Of a stretch of DNA of 64,000 nucleotides, positions 45,641 through 57,800 are shown piece after piece. Numbering within the stretch: position 1 is the stretch's first letter; the number at the start of each line of letters is the position of its first letter. Under the pieces are notes generated by a model. It saw only the letters and a program-made list of their open reading frames with translations, was not told the DNA's origin and did no database searches. The DNA is from Romanomermis culicivorax (taxonomy: Eukaryota; Nematoda; Enoplea; Mermithida; Mermithidae). Position numbers and translations under genes: made by a program. The DNA lies in the NCBI GenBank assembly GCA_963922205.1, contig CAWUHX010000023.1, positions 992,001 through 1,056,000 on the forward strand, read 5' to 3'.

Positions 45641-46472
45641 TTGAAAAGAGAATAAACACAAATTTTGTGAAATAATCCTGAAAAACAATAACGTATGGGC
45701 GGTTTTCACGTACCAGTGAAATGTTGACAATATCGGTTACCACGATCTCAAAAGGGTGTTTTGGTTGAATAGGTAGCAGGGGCGGGGACGGTGACGCGCG
45801 CGGTGTCGTTAGTTGACAAATCTTGCAAGTTTTGATCCAATCTCGAACGTTTTCCTGAATGCGGGGCCACCAAAAATGAGCTTTAATTGCTGCTAGCGTG
45901 TGGTTGGATCCTTGGTGATTCAGAATTTTCGTGCCGTGGAATTGATGAAGGGTTTGGTCGACCATGGATGCAGGGACGACCAATTGCTTGACATCTTTAA
46001 TCTGGCGATACAAAAGTCGGTGTTCGACGAAGAAAATCGGCGGGTGTTTGGCGGCATTGTCAGTTTGGATGGTGGCGATGATTTTGGAAATGGCGGGATC
46101 CATGGCTTGGGCTTTTAAAACTTCTTTGTGAGAGGCAATCGTTATGGCTTCGGCCGGGGGTGGTCCATAGTCGGCGGTTACTGGCATTAAATTGGAGAGT
46201 GTGGGTTGAGTGATGGTCTTTTTTGTCATTGCATGAGTGACAGCGTTAATTTGGGCGTCGACTTCCGTGGGCAGTGAGGCCGCTGCTGGGAATAGCTTCG
46301 GTACCGTTAGGTTGAGGGCCGTAGTTGCACCAGCAGGGTGAAAATTTTTACAGAAAATCTTTGCGGTTAAATTTTCAGTGTTCGGGATCGGCGTTTTGTC
46401 GCGGTCATCTTTTCTGGACAAAAAGTCAGCACAGGCATTGTCTTTACCTTTAACGTATTCAACCTTATAATC
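45641..46472 (-). pseudogene. Gypsy-type integrase, truncated in the core
   Basis: Linker, then [17 protein letters not shown], the HHCC zinc finger ([13 protein letters not shown] ... WIKTCKICQ), a proline-rich spacer, and the core start ([12 protein letters not shown] with the first catalytic Asp, then [10 protein letters not shown]). Homology stops at about 45641, before the second Asp and the Glu of the D,D(35)E triad. The frame then runs into unrelated repeat. Confidence 0.85.
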
Positions 46473-46880
46473 CTAGTCTTGGAGGCTGATCGCGAAGCGT
46501 TGGAGGCGGGAGTTTCGGTGTTTTTCATCTTTGAGCCATTCGAGGGGCTTGTGGTCCGTGCGGACAATAATTTTTTGGCCATACACATAGTGGCGGTACA
46601 TCCGGAAGCCGTAGACAAGGGAGAGGCATTCACGCTCAGTTGTACTGTAGTGGGTTTCGGCATCGGTGAGTATGCAACTATTGTAGGCGATGACCCATTG
46701 ATCATTTCCGTTTTCTTGGTACAAGATTGCTCCGATGGCGGTTGTACTGGCGCCTGTTTGGATCAGGAATTGAGCTTTTCCATCGTAGACTGGGTAGCGG
46801 AGGAAGGGCCATGGTGTAAGGGCTGTCTTGATACCTTCTAACGGGGTGTGGTGTTCATCCCTGGCAATATATTGGGAGTC
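46473..46880 (-). pseudogene. Gypsy-type RNase H, degraded
   Basis: Continues in the same frame after the TAA. The first catalytic block, normally T-D-A-S, reads QTGAST, so the aspartate is missing. The later TERECLSLVYG and IVRTDHKPLEWL blocks are intact. It ends at a TAG at 46473-46475, after which the frame resumes with the [15 protein letters not shown] linker typical of gypsy pol. Confidence 0.82.
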
Positions 46881-46882
46881 TT

Positions 46883-47968
46883 ATCGTAGGAGTCCGTACA
46901 AAGGACTGGATAAGGTTGCCAAGTTCCAGATGAATCGTTTGCACCATTGGACTAGACCTAAAAAACTTTGCATACCTTTTTTGGTCTTCGGAAATTCGTA
47001 TTCGGCGATAGCTTTGACTTTCTCCAGATCAGCAGCAATTCCGCGGGCGCTAAGAAGATGTCCCAGGAATTTGACTTGCCGCGGCAGGAATTCGCATTTG
47101 TCCGGCCAAAGCGTAAGGTTGGCTGCGTGGAGGGCGTCGAAAACAATGTGTAGATGTTTCAAATGTTGTTCAAATGAATTCGAGAAAATAATAATATCGT
47201 CAATGTAAACGAGACAAATCTTCCAAGTATACGGGCAGAGAATTCTTCCATTAGGGGTTGGAATTTAGCGGGCCCGTTTTTCAAGCCAAACGGCAAAACT
47301 TTGAACCGAAACAAACCTTCTTGGCAGATGAAGGTTGTTTTATCGCGCGAGTTGGCATCGAGAAGTACCTGCCAGTACCCTGCTTTGAGATCGAGTGTAG
47401 TGAAAAATTCTGCTTGTCCCATGGCGTCTAAATAATTGTCGGTGCGCGGGATTGGGAACTTGTCGCTGGGCGTGAGGTCGTTTATTCCTCGGTAGTCGAC
47501 AACAGGTCTCCATGAGCCATCTTTTTTCTTTACCAGGAACAGCACTGCGGCCCAGGGTGAGCGGGATTGTTCGATAAAGTCATTGTCCAGCATTTCATGA
47601 ATATGGCCGCGTACAATTGATCTTTGTTCCATCGCGGCACGGTAATAATGGCGTGATACTGGTTTTGCGGTGCCGGTGTCGATGCTGATGGTCAATTGGC
47701 TGGTAATAGTTGGTTTGTCGCCGGGCAGGCTGAAAACGTCGCAGTTTTGGCGAAGCATACTGAGGGCCTTTGCTTTTTGAGTGGCAGAGATGTAAGTTTT
47801 TTCGGTCATTTTATTCAGGGCGAACTCCAGCTTTTGTTGCATGGTGTGACCAGGGAACGACTTATTGAGTGCGGCAGGCTCGTGGTCAGTCAAATCGCAG
47901 TCAGTGGCAGCAGTTGCTACCTGGCAATTGGCGTAGGTTTCGGAATACTCTAGCGTGTGTTTTGCCAT
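46883..47968 (-). pseudogene. Gypsy-type reverse transcriptase, frameshifted
   Basis: RNA-dependent DNA polymerase domain. Motifs in order on the - strand: [53 protein letters not shown], then in a second frame the catalytic [11 protein letters not shown] (near 47206) and QVKFLGHLLSARGI. One base is lost near 47220-47230, just before the YIDD box. The thumb ends at a TAA at 46881-46883. Confidence 0.88.
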
Positions 47969-48264
47969 CCCGATGAGCTGATTTGGTCAGAGTTTGATGC
48001 TGTTTGGCGTGTTATTGATGAAGAGTAACGGACAATGATTGTTGGTGATGTTTACAACTGCTGTTTCAACTGGAAGCTCTGCAGCTACGTTGTTAGTAGC
48101 TAGAGGTTGCACAATCACATCGGGGATGGTCCCCGATGTTGTGGGGGAAATGGTACTTTTGACCCATTGTTGGCAATGCAGCGAAATCGAAATGCAAACT
48201 TGGGCAACGAGGAAAATTGGTTCGGCGAGCTCGGTAACCTCCAGCTGCCAGGAGGGGGGGCGGG

Positions 48265-51200
48265 GCTTGAATAGATCATATGATGATGATAGGATCCGGT
48301 TTATTTGTTTCCAGTTCAGCTTTTTTTCATCATGTCCAGTGTTTTTAGCTTTATCTAATACTATGTAGTTTGTCTCTGCATGATTTCAGGTCCAGTCTAC
48401 TTATTGTCTAAAAACCACACTTTGGACCATACTAATGTACCTTGATTATAAAGTTTGACTGATGTGAGTCTGGTTTTGTCAATTTTCATTATGTCCAGTT
48501 TTTTGTGCTCTATCTAATGGTATAAACAGGAGTTCTTACAGAAACCTAGTCCAAGAGTTAATCATGATTCAATCCTGATGCCCATATGCCATATATAGCT
48601 TGAATAGGCCAAATGATGATGATACGATCTGGTTTGCTTGTTTCCAGTTCAGCTTTTTTTCATCATGTCCAGTTTTTTTGACTTTGTCTAACACTATGTA
48701 GTCTGTCTCTGCATGATTTCAGAACCACTAGTTATTGAAAGTTAAAAAGTCTACTTATTGTCTAAAAACCACACTTTGGACCATACTAATGTACCTTGAT
48801 TATAAAGTTTGACTGATGTGAGTCTGGTTTTGTTAATTTTCATTATCTGCTGTATTTTGTGCTCTATCTAATGGTATAAACAGGAGTTCTTACAGAAACC
48901 TAGTTCAAGAGTTAATCATGATTCAATCGTGATGCCCATATGCCATAAATGGCTTGAATGGATCATATGATGATGATAGGATCCGATTTATTTGTTTCCA
49001 GTTCAGCTTTTTTTCATCATGTCCAGTTTTTTTAGCCTTGTCTAACACTATGTAGTTCGTCTCTGCATGATTTCAGGTCCAGTCTACTTATTGTCTAAAA
49101 ACCACACTTTTGATCATACTGATGTACTTAGATTATAAAGTTTGACTGACGTGAGTCTAGTTTTGTTAATTTTCATCATGTGCTGTTTTTTGTGCTCTAT
49201 CTAATGGTATGAACAGGAACTCTTACAGAAACCTAGTTCAAGAGTTAATCATGATTCAATCCTGATGCCCATATGCCATATATAGCTTGAATAGGCCAAA
49301 TGATGATGATACGATCTGGTTTGCTTGTTTCCAGTTCAGCTTTTTTTCATCATGTCCAGTTTTTTTAGCTTCATCTAACACTATGTAGTCTGTCTCTGCA
49401 TGATTTCAGAACCACTAGTTATTGAAAGTTAAAAAGTCTACTTATTGTCTAAAAACCACACTTTGGACCATACTAATGTACCTTGATTATAAAGTTTGAC
49501 TGATGTGAGTCTGGTTTTGATAATTTTCATTATCTGCTGTATTTTGTGCTCTATCTAATGGTATAAACAGGAGTTCTTACAGTACTTTAGTTTAGGAGTT
49601 ATTCATGATTCAAGCATAATGACCATATTCCATATATAGCTTGAATAGGCCATATGATAATAATAGGATCCGATTTATTTGTTTCCAGTTCAGCTTTTTT
49701 TCATCATGTCCAGTTTTTTTAGCTTCATCTAACACTATGCAGTCTGCCTCTGCATGATTTCAGAACCATTAGTTATTGAAAATTAAAAAATGTATTTATT
49801 GTCTAAAAACCACACTTTGGACCATACTAATGTACCTTGATTATAAAGTTTGACTGATGTGAGTCTGGTTTTGTCAATTTTCATTATGTCCAGTTTTTTG
49901 TGCTCTATCTAATGGTATAAACAGGAGTTCTTACAGAAACCTAGTCCAAGAGTTAATCATGATTCAATCCTGATGCCCATATGCCATATATAGCTTGAAT
50001 AGGCCAAATGATGATGATACGATCTGGTTTGCTTGTTTCCAGTTCAGCTTTTTTTCATCATGTCCAGTTTTTTTGACTTCGTCTAACACTATGTAGTCTG
50101 TCTCTGCATGATTTCAGAACCACTAGTTATTGAAAGTTAAAAAGTCTACTTATTGTCTAAAAACCACACTTTGGACCATACTAATGTACCTTGATTATGA
50201 AGTTTGACTGATGTGAGTCTGGTTTTGTTAATTTTCATTATCTGCTGTATTTTGTGCTCTATCTAATGGTATAAACAGGAGTTCTTACAGAAACCTAGTT
50301 CAAGAGTTAATCATGATTCAATCGTGATGCCCATATGGAATAAATAGCTTGAATGGATCATATGATGATGATAGGATCCGATTTATTTGTTTCCAGTTCA
50401 GCTTTTTTTCATCATGTCCAGTTTTTTTAGCTTCATCTAACACTATGTAGTCTGCCTCTGCATGATTTCAGAACCATTAGTTATTGAAAATTAAAAAATG
50501 TATTTATTGTCTAAAAACCACACTTTGGACCATACTAATGTACCTTGATTATAAAGTTTGACTGATGTGAGTCTGGTTTTGTCAATTTTCATTATGTCCA
50601 GTTTTTTGTGCTCTATCTAATGGTATAAACAGGAGTTCTTACAGAAACCTAGTCCAAGAGTTAATCATGATTCAATCCTGATGCCCATATGCCATATATA
50701 GCTTGAATAGGCCAAATGATGATGATACGATCTGGTTTGCTTGTTTCCAGTTCAGCTTTTTTTCATCATGTCCAGTTTTTTTGACTTCGTCTAACACTAT
50801 GTAGTCTGTCTCTGCATGATTTCAGAACCACTAGTTATTGAAAGTTAAAAAGTCTACTTATTCTCTAAAAACCACACTTTGGACCATACTAATGTACCTT
50901 GATTATAAAGTTTGACTGATGTGAGTCTGGTTTTGTTAATTTTCATTATCTGCTGTATTTTGTGCTCTATCTAATGGTATAAACAGGAGTTCTTACAGAA
51001 ACCTAGTTCAAGAGTTAATCATGATTCAATCGTGATGCCCATATGCCATAAATGGCTTGAATGGATCATATGATGATGATAGGATCCGATTTATTTGTTT
51101 CCAGTTCAGCTTTTTTTCATCATGTCCAGTTTTTTTAGCCTTGTCTAACACTATGTAGTTCGTCTCTGCATGATTTCAGGTCCATTAGTTATTGAAGGTT

Positions 51201-51857
51201 AAAAAATCTACTTATTGTCTAAAAAACACACTTTTGACCATACTAATGTACCTTGATTATAAAGTTTGACTGATGTGAGTCTGGTTTTGTCAATTGTCAT
51301 TATGTCCAGTTTTTTGTGTTCTATCTAATGGTATAAACAGGAGTTCTTACAGTACTTTATTTTAGGAGTTATTCATGATTCAATCATAATGACCATATTC
51401 CATATATAGCTTGGATGGATCATATGATGCTGATAGGATCTGGTTTGTTTGTTTCCAGTGCAGCTTTTTTTCATCATGTCCAGTTTTTTTAGCTTCATCT
51501 AACACTATGTAGTCTGTCTCTTACTGATCTCAGGACCATTAGTTATTGGAGGTTAAAAAGTCTACTTATTGTCTAAAAACCACACTTTTGATCATACTAA
51601 TGTACCTTGATTATAAAGTTTGACTGATGTGAGTCTGGTTTTGTTAATTTTCATTATCTGATGTATTTTGTGCTCTATCTAATGATATAAACAGGAGTTC
51701 TTACAGAAACATACTTTAAGAGTTAATCATGTTTCAATCCTGATGCCCATATGCCATATATGGCTTGAATGGGTCATATGATGCTGATAGGATCTGGTTT
51801 GTGTGTTTTCAGTTCAGCTTTTTTTCATCATGTCCAGTTTTTTTAGCCCTATCTAAC
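48265..51857 (+). repeat. 354-bp satellite array, + orientation, dimeric higher-order repeat
   Basis: The landmark ccagttcagcttttttt recurs at 48311, 48644, 48998, 49331, 49685, 50039, 50393, 50747, 51101 and 51455, with a variant near 51809. Spacing is 333 or 354 bp; the short units lack a block of about 21 bp containing ctagttattgaaagtt. Two monomer types alternate: one with tcatatgatgatgataggatcc, one with gccaaatgatgatgatacgatc. The array abuts the truncated gypsy pol at 48252-48264. Confidence 0.92.
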
Positions 51858-54800
51858 AAAATTAACAAAACCAGACTTATATCAGTCAAACTTTATGATC
51901 AAGGTACATTAGTATGGTCAAAAGTGTGGTGTTTAGACAATAAGTAGACTTTCTAACCTTCAATAACTAATGGTCCTGAAATCATGCGGAGACAAACTAC
52001 ATAGTGTTAGATAAGGCTAAAAAAACTGGACATGATGAAAAAAAGCTGAACTGGAAACAAACAAACCAGATCCTATCAGCATCAAATGATCCATCCAAGC
52101 TATATATGGAATATGGTCATTATGATTGAATCATGAATAACTCCTAAAATAAAGTACTGTAAGAACTCCTGTTTATACCATTAGATAGAACACAAAACCT
52201 GCACATAATGAAAATTGACAAAACCAGACTCACATCAGTCAAACTTTATAATCAAGGTACATTAGTATGGTCAAAAGTGTGGTTTTTAGACAATAAGTAG
52301 ACTTTTTAACCTTCAATAACTAATGGACCTGAAATCATGCAGAGACGAACTACATAGTGTTAGACAAGGCTAAAAAAACTGAACATGATGAAAAAAAGCT
52401 GAACTGGAAACAAATAAATCGGATCCTCTCATCATCATATGGCCTATTCAAGCTGTATATAGCGTATGGGCATCACAATTGAATCATGAATAACTCTTAA
52501 ACTAGGTTTCTGTGAGAACTCTTGATTATACCATTAGATAGAGCACAAAAAACAGCACATAATAAAAACTAACAAAACAAGACTTACATCAGTCAAACTT
52601 TATAATCAAGGTACATTAGTATGGTCAAAAGTGTGGTTTTTAGACAATAAGTAGACTTTTTAAGCTTCAATAACTAATGGTCCTGAAATCATACAGAGAC
52701 AGACTACATAGTGTTAAATGAAGCTAAAAAAACTGGACAGGATGAAAAAAAGCTGAACTGTAAACAAACAAACCAGATCTTATCATCATCATATTATCCA
52801 TTCACGCCATATATGGCATATGGCCATCACAATTGAATCATGAATAACTCTCAAACTAGGTTTCTGTAAGAATTCTTGATTATACCATTAGATAGAGCAC
52901 AAAATACAGCAGATAATGAAAACTAACAAAACCAGACTCACATCAGTCAAACTTTATAATCAAGGTACATTAGTATGGTCCAAAGTGTGGTTTTCAGACA
53001 ATAAGTAGACTTTTTAACCTCCAATAACTAATGGTCCTGAGATCATGCAGAGACAGACTACATAGTGTTAGATGAAGCTAAAAAAACTGGACATGATGAA
53101 AAAAAGCTGAACTGGAAACAAACAAACCAGATCCTATCAGCATCAAATGATCCATCCAAGCTATATATGGAATATGGTCATTATGATTGAATCATGAATA
53201 ACTCCTAAAATAAAGTACTGTAAGAACTCCTGTTTATACCATTAGATAGAACACAAAAACCTGCACATAATGAAAATTGACAAAACCAGACTCACATCAG
53301 TCAAACTTTATAATCAAGGTACATTAGTATGGTCAAAAGTGTGGTTTTTAGACAATAAGTAGACTTTTTAACCTTCAATAACTAATGGACCTGAAATCAT
53401 GCAGAGACGAACTACATAGTGTTAGACAAGGCTAAAAAAACTGGACATGATGAAAAAAAGCTGAACTGGAAACAAACAAACCAGATCTTATCATCATCAT
53501 ATTATCCATTCACGCCATATATGGCATATGGCCATCACAATTGAATCATGAATAACTCTCAAACTAGGTTTCTGTAAGAATTCTTGATTATACCATTAGA
53601 TAGAGCACAAAAAACAGCACATAATGAAAACTAACAAAACAAGACTCACATCAGTCAAACTTTATAATCAAGGTACATTAGTATGGTCAAAAGTGTGGTT
53701 TTTAGACAATAAGTAGACTTTTTAAGCTTCAATAAGTAATGGTCCTGAAATCATGCAGAGACAAACTACATAGTGTTAGATAAGGCTAAAAAAACTGGAC
53801 ATGATGAAAAAAAGCAGAACTGGAAACAAACAAACCAGATCTTATCATCATCATATTATCCATTCAAGCCATATATGGCATATGGGCATCACAATTGAAT
53901 CATGAATAACTCTTAAACTAGGTTTCTGTAAGAATTCTTGATTATACCATTAGATAGAGCACAAAAAACAGCACATAATGAAAACTAACAAAACAAGACT
54001 CACATCAGTCAAACTTTATAATCAAGGTACATTAGTATGGTCAAAAGTATGGTTTTTAGACAATAAGTAGACTTTTTAAGCTTCAATAACTAATGGTCCT
54101 GAAATCATGCAGAGACAGACTACATAGTGTTAGATGAAGCTAAAAAAACTGGACATGATGAAAAAAAGCTGAACTGGAAACAAACAAACCAGATCTTATC
54201 ATCATCATATTATCCATTCAAGCCATATATGGCATATGGGCATCACAATTGAATCATGAATAACTCTTAAACTAGGTTTCTGTAAGAACTCTTGATTATA
54301 CCATTAGATAGAGCACAAAAAACAGCACATAATGAAAATTAACAAAACCAGACTCACATCAGTCAAACTTTATAATCAAGGTACATTAGTATGGTCAAAA
54401 GTGTGGTTTTTAGACAATAAGTAGACTTTTTAAGCTTCAATAACTAATGGTCCTGAAATCATGCAGAGACAGACTACATAGTGTTAGATGAAGCTAAAAA
54501 AACTGGACATGATGAAAAAAAAGCTGAACTGGAAACAAACAAACCAGATCTTATCATCATCATATTATCCATTCAAGCCATATATGGCATATGGGCATCA
54601 CAATTGAATCATGAATAACTCTTAAACTAGGTTTCTGTAAGAATTCTTGATTATACCATTAGATAGAGCACAAAAAACAGCACATAATGAAAACTAACAA
54701 AACAAGACTCACATCAGTCAAACTTTATAATCAAGGTACATTAGTATGGTCAAAAGTGTGGTTTTTAGACAATAAGTAGACTTTTAAGCTTCAATAACTA

Positions 54801-57800
54801 ATGGTCCTGAAATCATGCAGAGACAGACTACATAGTGTTAGATAAGGCTAAAAAAACTGGACATGATGAAAAAAAGCTGAACTGGAAACAAACAAACCAG
54901 ATCTTATCATCATCATATTATCCATTCAAGCCATATATGGCATATGGGCATCACAATTGAATCATGAATAACTCTTAGACTAGGTTTCTGTAAGAACTCT
55001 TGATTATACCATTAGATAGAGCACAAAAAACAGCACATAATGAAAACTAACAAAACAAGACTCACATCAGTCAAACTTTATAATCAAGGTACATTAGTAT
55101 GGTCAAAAGTGTGGTTTTTAGACAATAAGTAGACTTTTTAAGCTTCAATAACTAATGGTCGTGAAATTCATGCAGAGACAGACTACATAGTGTTAGATGA
55201 AGCTAAAAAAACTGGACATGATGAAAAAAAGCTGAACTGGAAACAAATAAACCGGATCCTATCATCATCATATGGCCTATTCAAGCTGTATATGGAATAT
55301 GGTCATTATGCTTGAATCATGAATAACTCCTAAACTAAAGTACTGTAAGAACTCCTGTTTATACCATTAGATAGAACACAAAAAACTGGACATAATGAAA
55401 ATTAACAAAACCAGACTCACATCAGTCAAACTTTATAATCAATGTACATTAGTATGGTCAAAAGTGTGGTTTTTAGACAATAAGTAGACTTTTTAAGCTT
55501 CAATAACTAATGGTCCTGAAATCATGCAGAGACAGACTACATAGTGTTAGATGAAGCTAAAAAAACTGGACATGATGGAAAAAAGCTGAACTGGAAACAA
55601 ACAAACCAGATCTTATCATCATCATATTATCCATTCAAGCCATATATGGCATATGGGCATCACAATTGAATCATGAATAACTCTTAGACTAGGTTTCTGT
55701 AAGAACTCTTGATTATACCATTAGATAGAGCACAAAAAACAGCACATAATGAAAACTAACAAAACAAGACTCACATCAGTCAAACTTTATAATCAAGGTA
55801 CATTAGTATGGTCAAAAGTGTGGTTTTTAGACAATAAGTAGACTTTTTAAGCTTCAATAACTAATGGTCCTGAAATCATGCAGAGACAGACTACATAGTG
55901 TCAGATGAAGCTAAAATAACTGAACATGATGAAAAAAAGCTGAACTGGAAACAAATAAACCGGATCCTATCATCATCATATGGCCTATTCAAGCTGTATA
56001 TGGAATATGGTCATTATGCTTGAATCATGAATAACTCCTAAACTAAAGTACTGTAAGAACTCCTGTTTATACCATTAGATAGAACACAAAAAACTGGACA
56101 TAATGAAAATTAACAAAACCAGACTCACATCAGTCAAACTTTATAATCAATGTACATTAGTATGGTCAAAAGTGTGGTTTTTAGACAATAAGTAGACTTT
56201 TTAAGCTTCAATAACTAATGGTCCTGAAATCATGCAGAGACAGACTACATAGTGTTAGATGAAGTCAAAAAAACAGCACATAATGAAAACTAACAAAACA
56301 AGACTCACATCAGTCAAACTTTATAATCAAGGTACATTAGTATGGTCAAAAGTGTGGTTTTTAGACAATAAGTAGACTTTTTAAGCTTCAATAACTAATG
56401 GTCCTGAAATCATACAGAGACAGACTACATAGTGTTAAATGAAGCTAAAAAAACTGGACATGATGAAAAAAAGCTGAACTGGAAACAAACAAACCAGATC
56501 TTATCATCATCATATTATCCATTCAGGCCATATATGGCATATGGGCATCACAATTGAATCATGAATAACTCTTGAACTAGGTTTCTGTAAGAATTCTTGA
56601 TTATACCATTAGATAGAGCACAAAAAACAGCACATAATGAAAACTAACAAAACAAGACTCACATCAGTCAAACTTTATAATCAAGGTACATTAGTATGGT
56701 CAAAAGTGTGGTTTTTAGACAATAAGTAGACTTTTTAAGCTTCAATAACTAATGGTCCTGAAATCATGCAGAGACAGACTACATAGTGTTAGATGAAGCT
56801 AAAAAAACTGGACATGATGAAAAAAAGCTGAACTGGAAACAAATAAACCGGATCCTATCATCATCATATGGCCTATTCAAGCTGTATATGGAATATGGTC
56901 ATTATGCTTGAATCATGAATAACTCCTAAACTAAAGTACTGTAAGAACTCCTGTTTATACCATTAGATAGAACACAAAAAACTGGACATAATGAAAATTA
57001 ACAAAACCAGACTCACATCAGTCAAACTTTATAATCAATGTACATTAGTATGGTCAAAAGTGTGGTTTTTAGACAATAAGTAGACTTTTTAAGCTCCAAT
57101 AACTAATGGTCCTGAAATCATGCAGAGACAGACTACATAGTGTTAAATGAAGCCAAAACTGGACATGATGGAAAAAAGCTGAACTGGAAACAAACAAACC
57201 AGATCTTATCATCATCATATTATCCATTCAAGCCATATATGGCATATGGGCATCACAATTGAATCATGAATATCTCTCAAACTAGGTTTCTGTAAGAACT
57301 CTTGATTATACCATTAGATAGAGCACAAAAAACAGCACATAATGAAAACTAACAAAACAAGACTCACATCAGTCAAACTTTATAATCAAGGTACATTAGT
57401 ATGGTCAAAAGTGTGGTTTTTAGACAATAAGTAGACTTTTTAAGCTTCAATAACTAATGGTCCTGAAATCATACAGAGACAGACTACATAGTGTTAAATG
57501 AAGCTAAAAAAACTGGACATGATGAAAAAAAGCTGAACTGGAAACAAACAAACCAGATCTTATCATCATCATATTATCCATTCAGGCCATATATGGCATA
57601 TGGGCATCACAATTGAATCATGAATAACTCTTAAACTAGGTTTCTGTAAGAATTCTTGATTATACCATTAGATAGAGCACAAAAAACAGCACATAATGAA
57701 AACTAACAAAACAAGACTCACATCAGTCAAACTTTATAATCAAGGTACACTAGTATGGTCAAAAGTGTGGTTTTTAGACAATAAGTAGACTTTTTAAGCT

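Larger units (their letters stand above)
45641..48252 (-). mobile_element. Truncated Ty3/gypsy-type LTR retrotransposon (pol fragment)
   Basis: Reading down from 48252: a linker upstream of RT (with a stop at 47987-47989), RT, RNase H, then the integrase zinc finger and the start of its core. The fragment is cut at the 5' side by the satellite array (a G-run at 48252-48264 marks the join) and at the 3' side by the AAAACCCC repeat, so protease, the rest of integrase and both LTRs are missing. Inactivating changes: stops at 46881-46883 and 46473-46475, a one-base frameshift near 47220-47230, and the first RNase H aspartate replaced by Gly. Confidence 0.88.

Noticed and set aside
51765..51947. 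Short ORFs within satellite units
   Set aside because: They cross the inversion junction or fall inside satellite monomers that change phase and carry stops in other copies.
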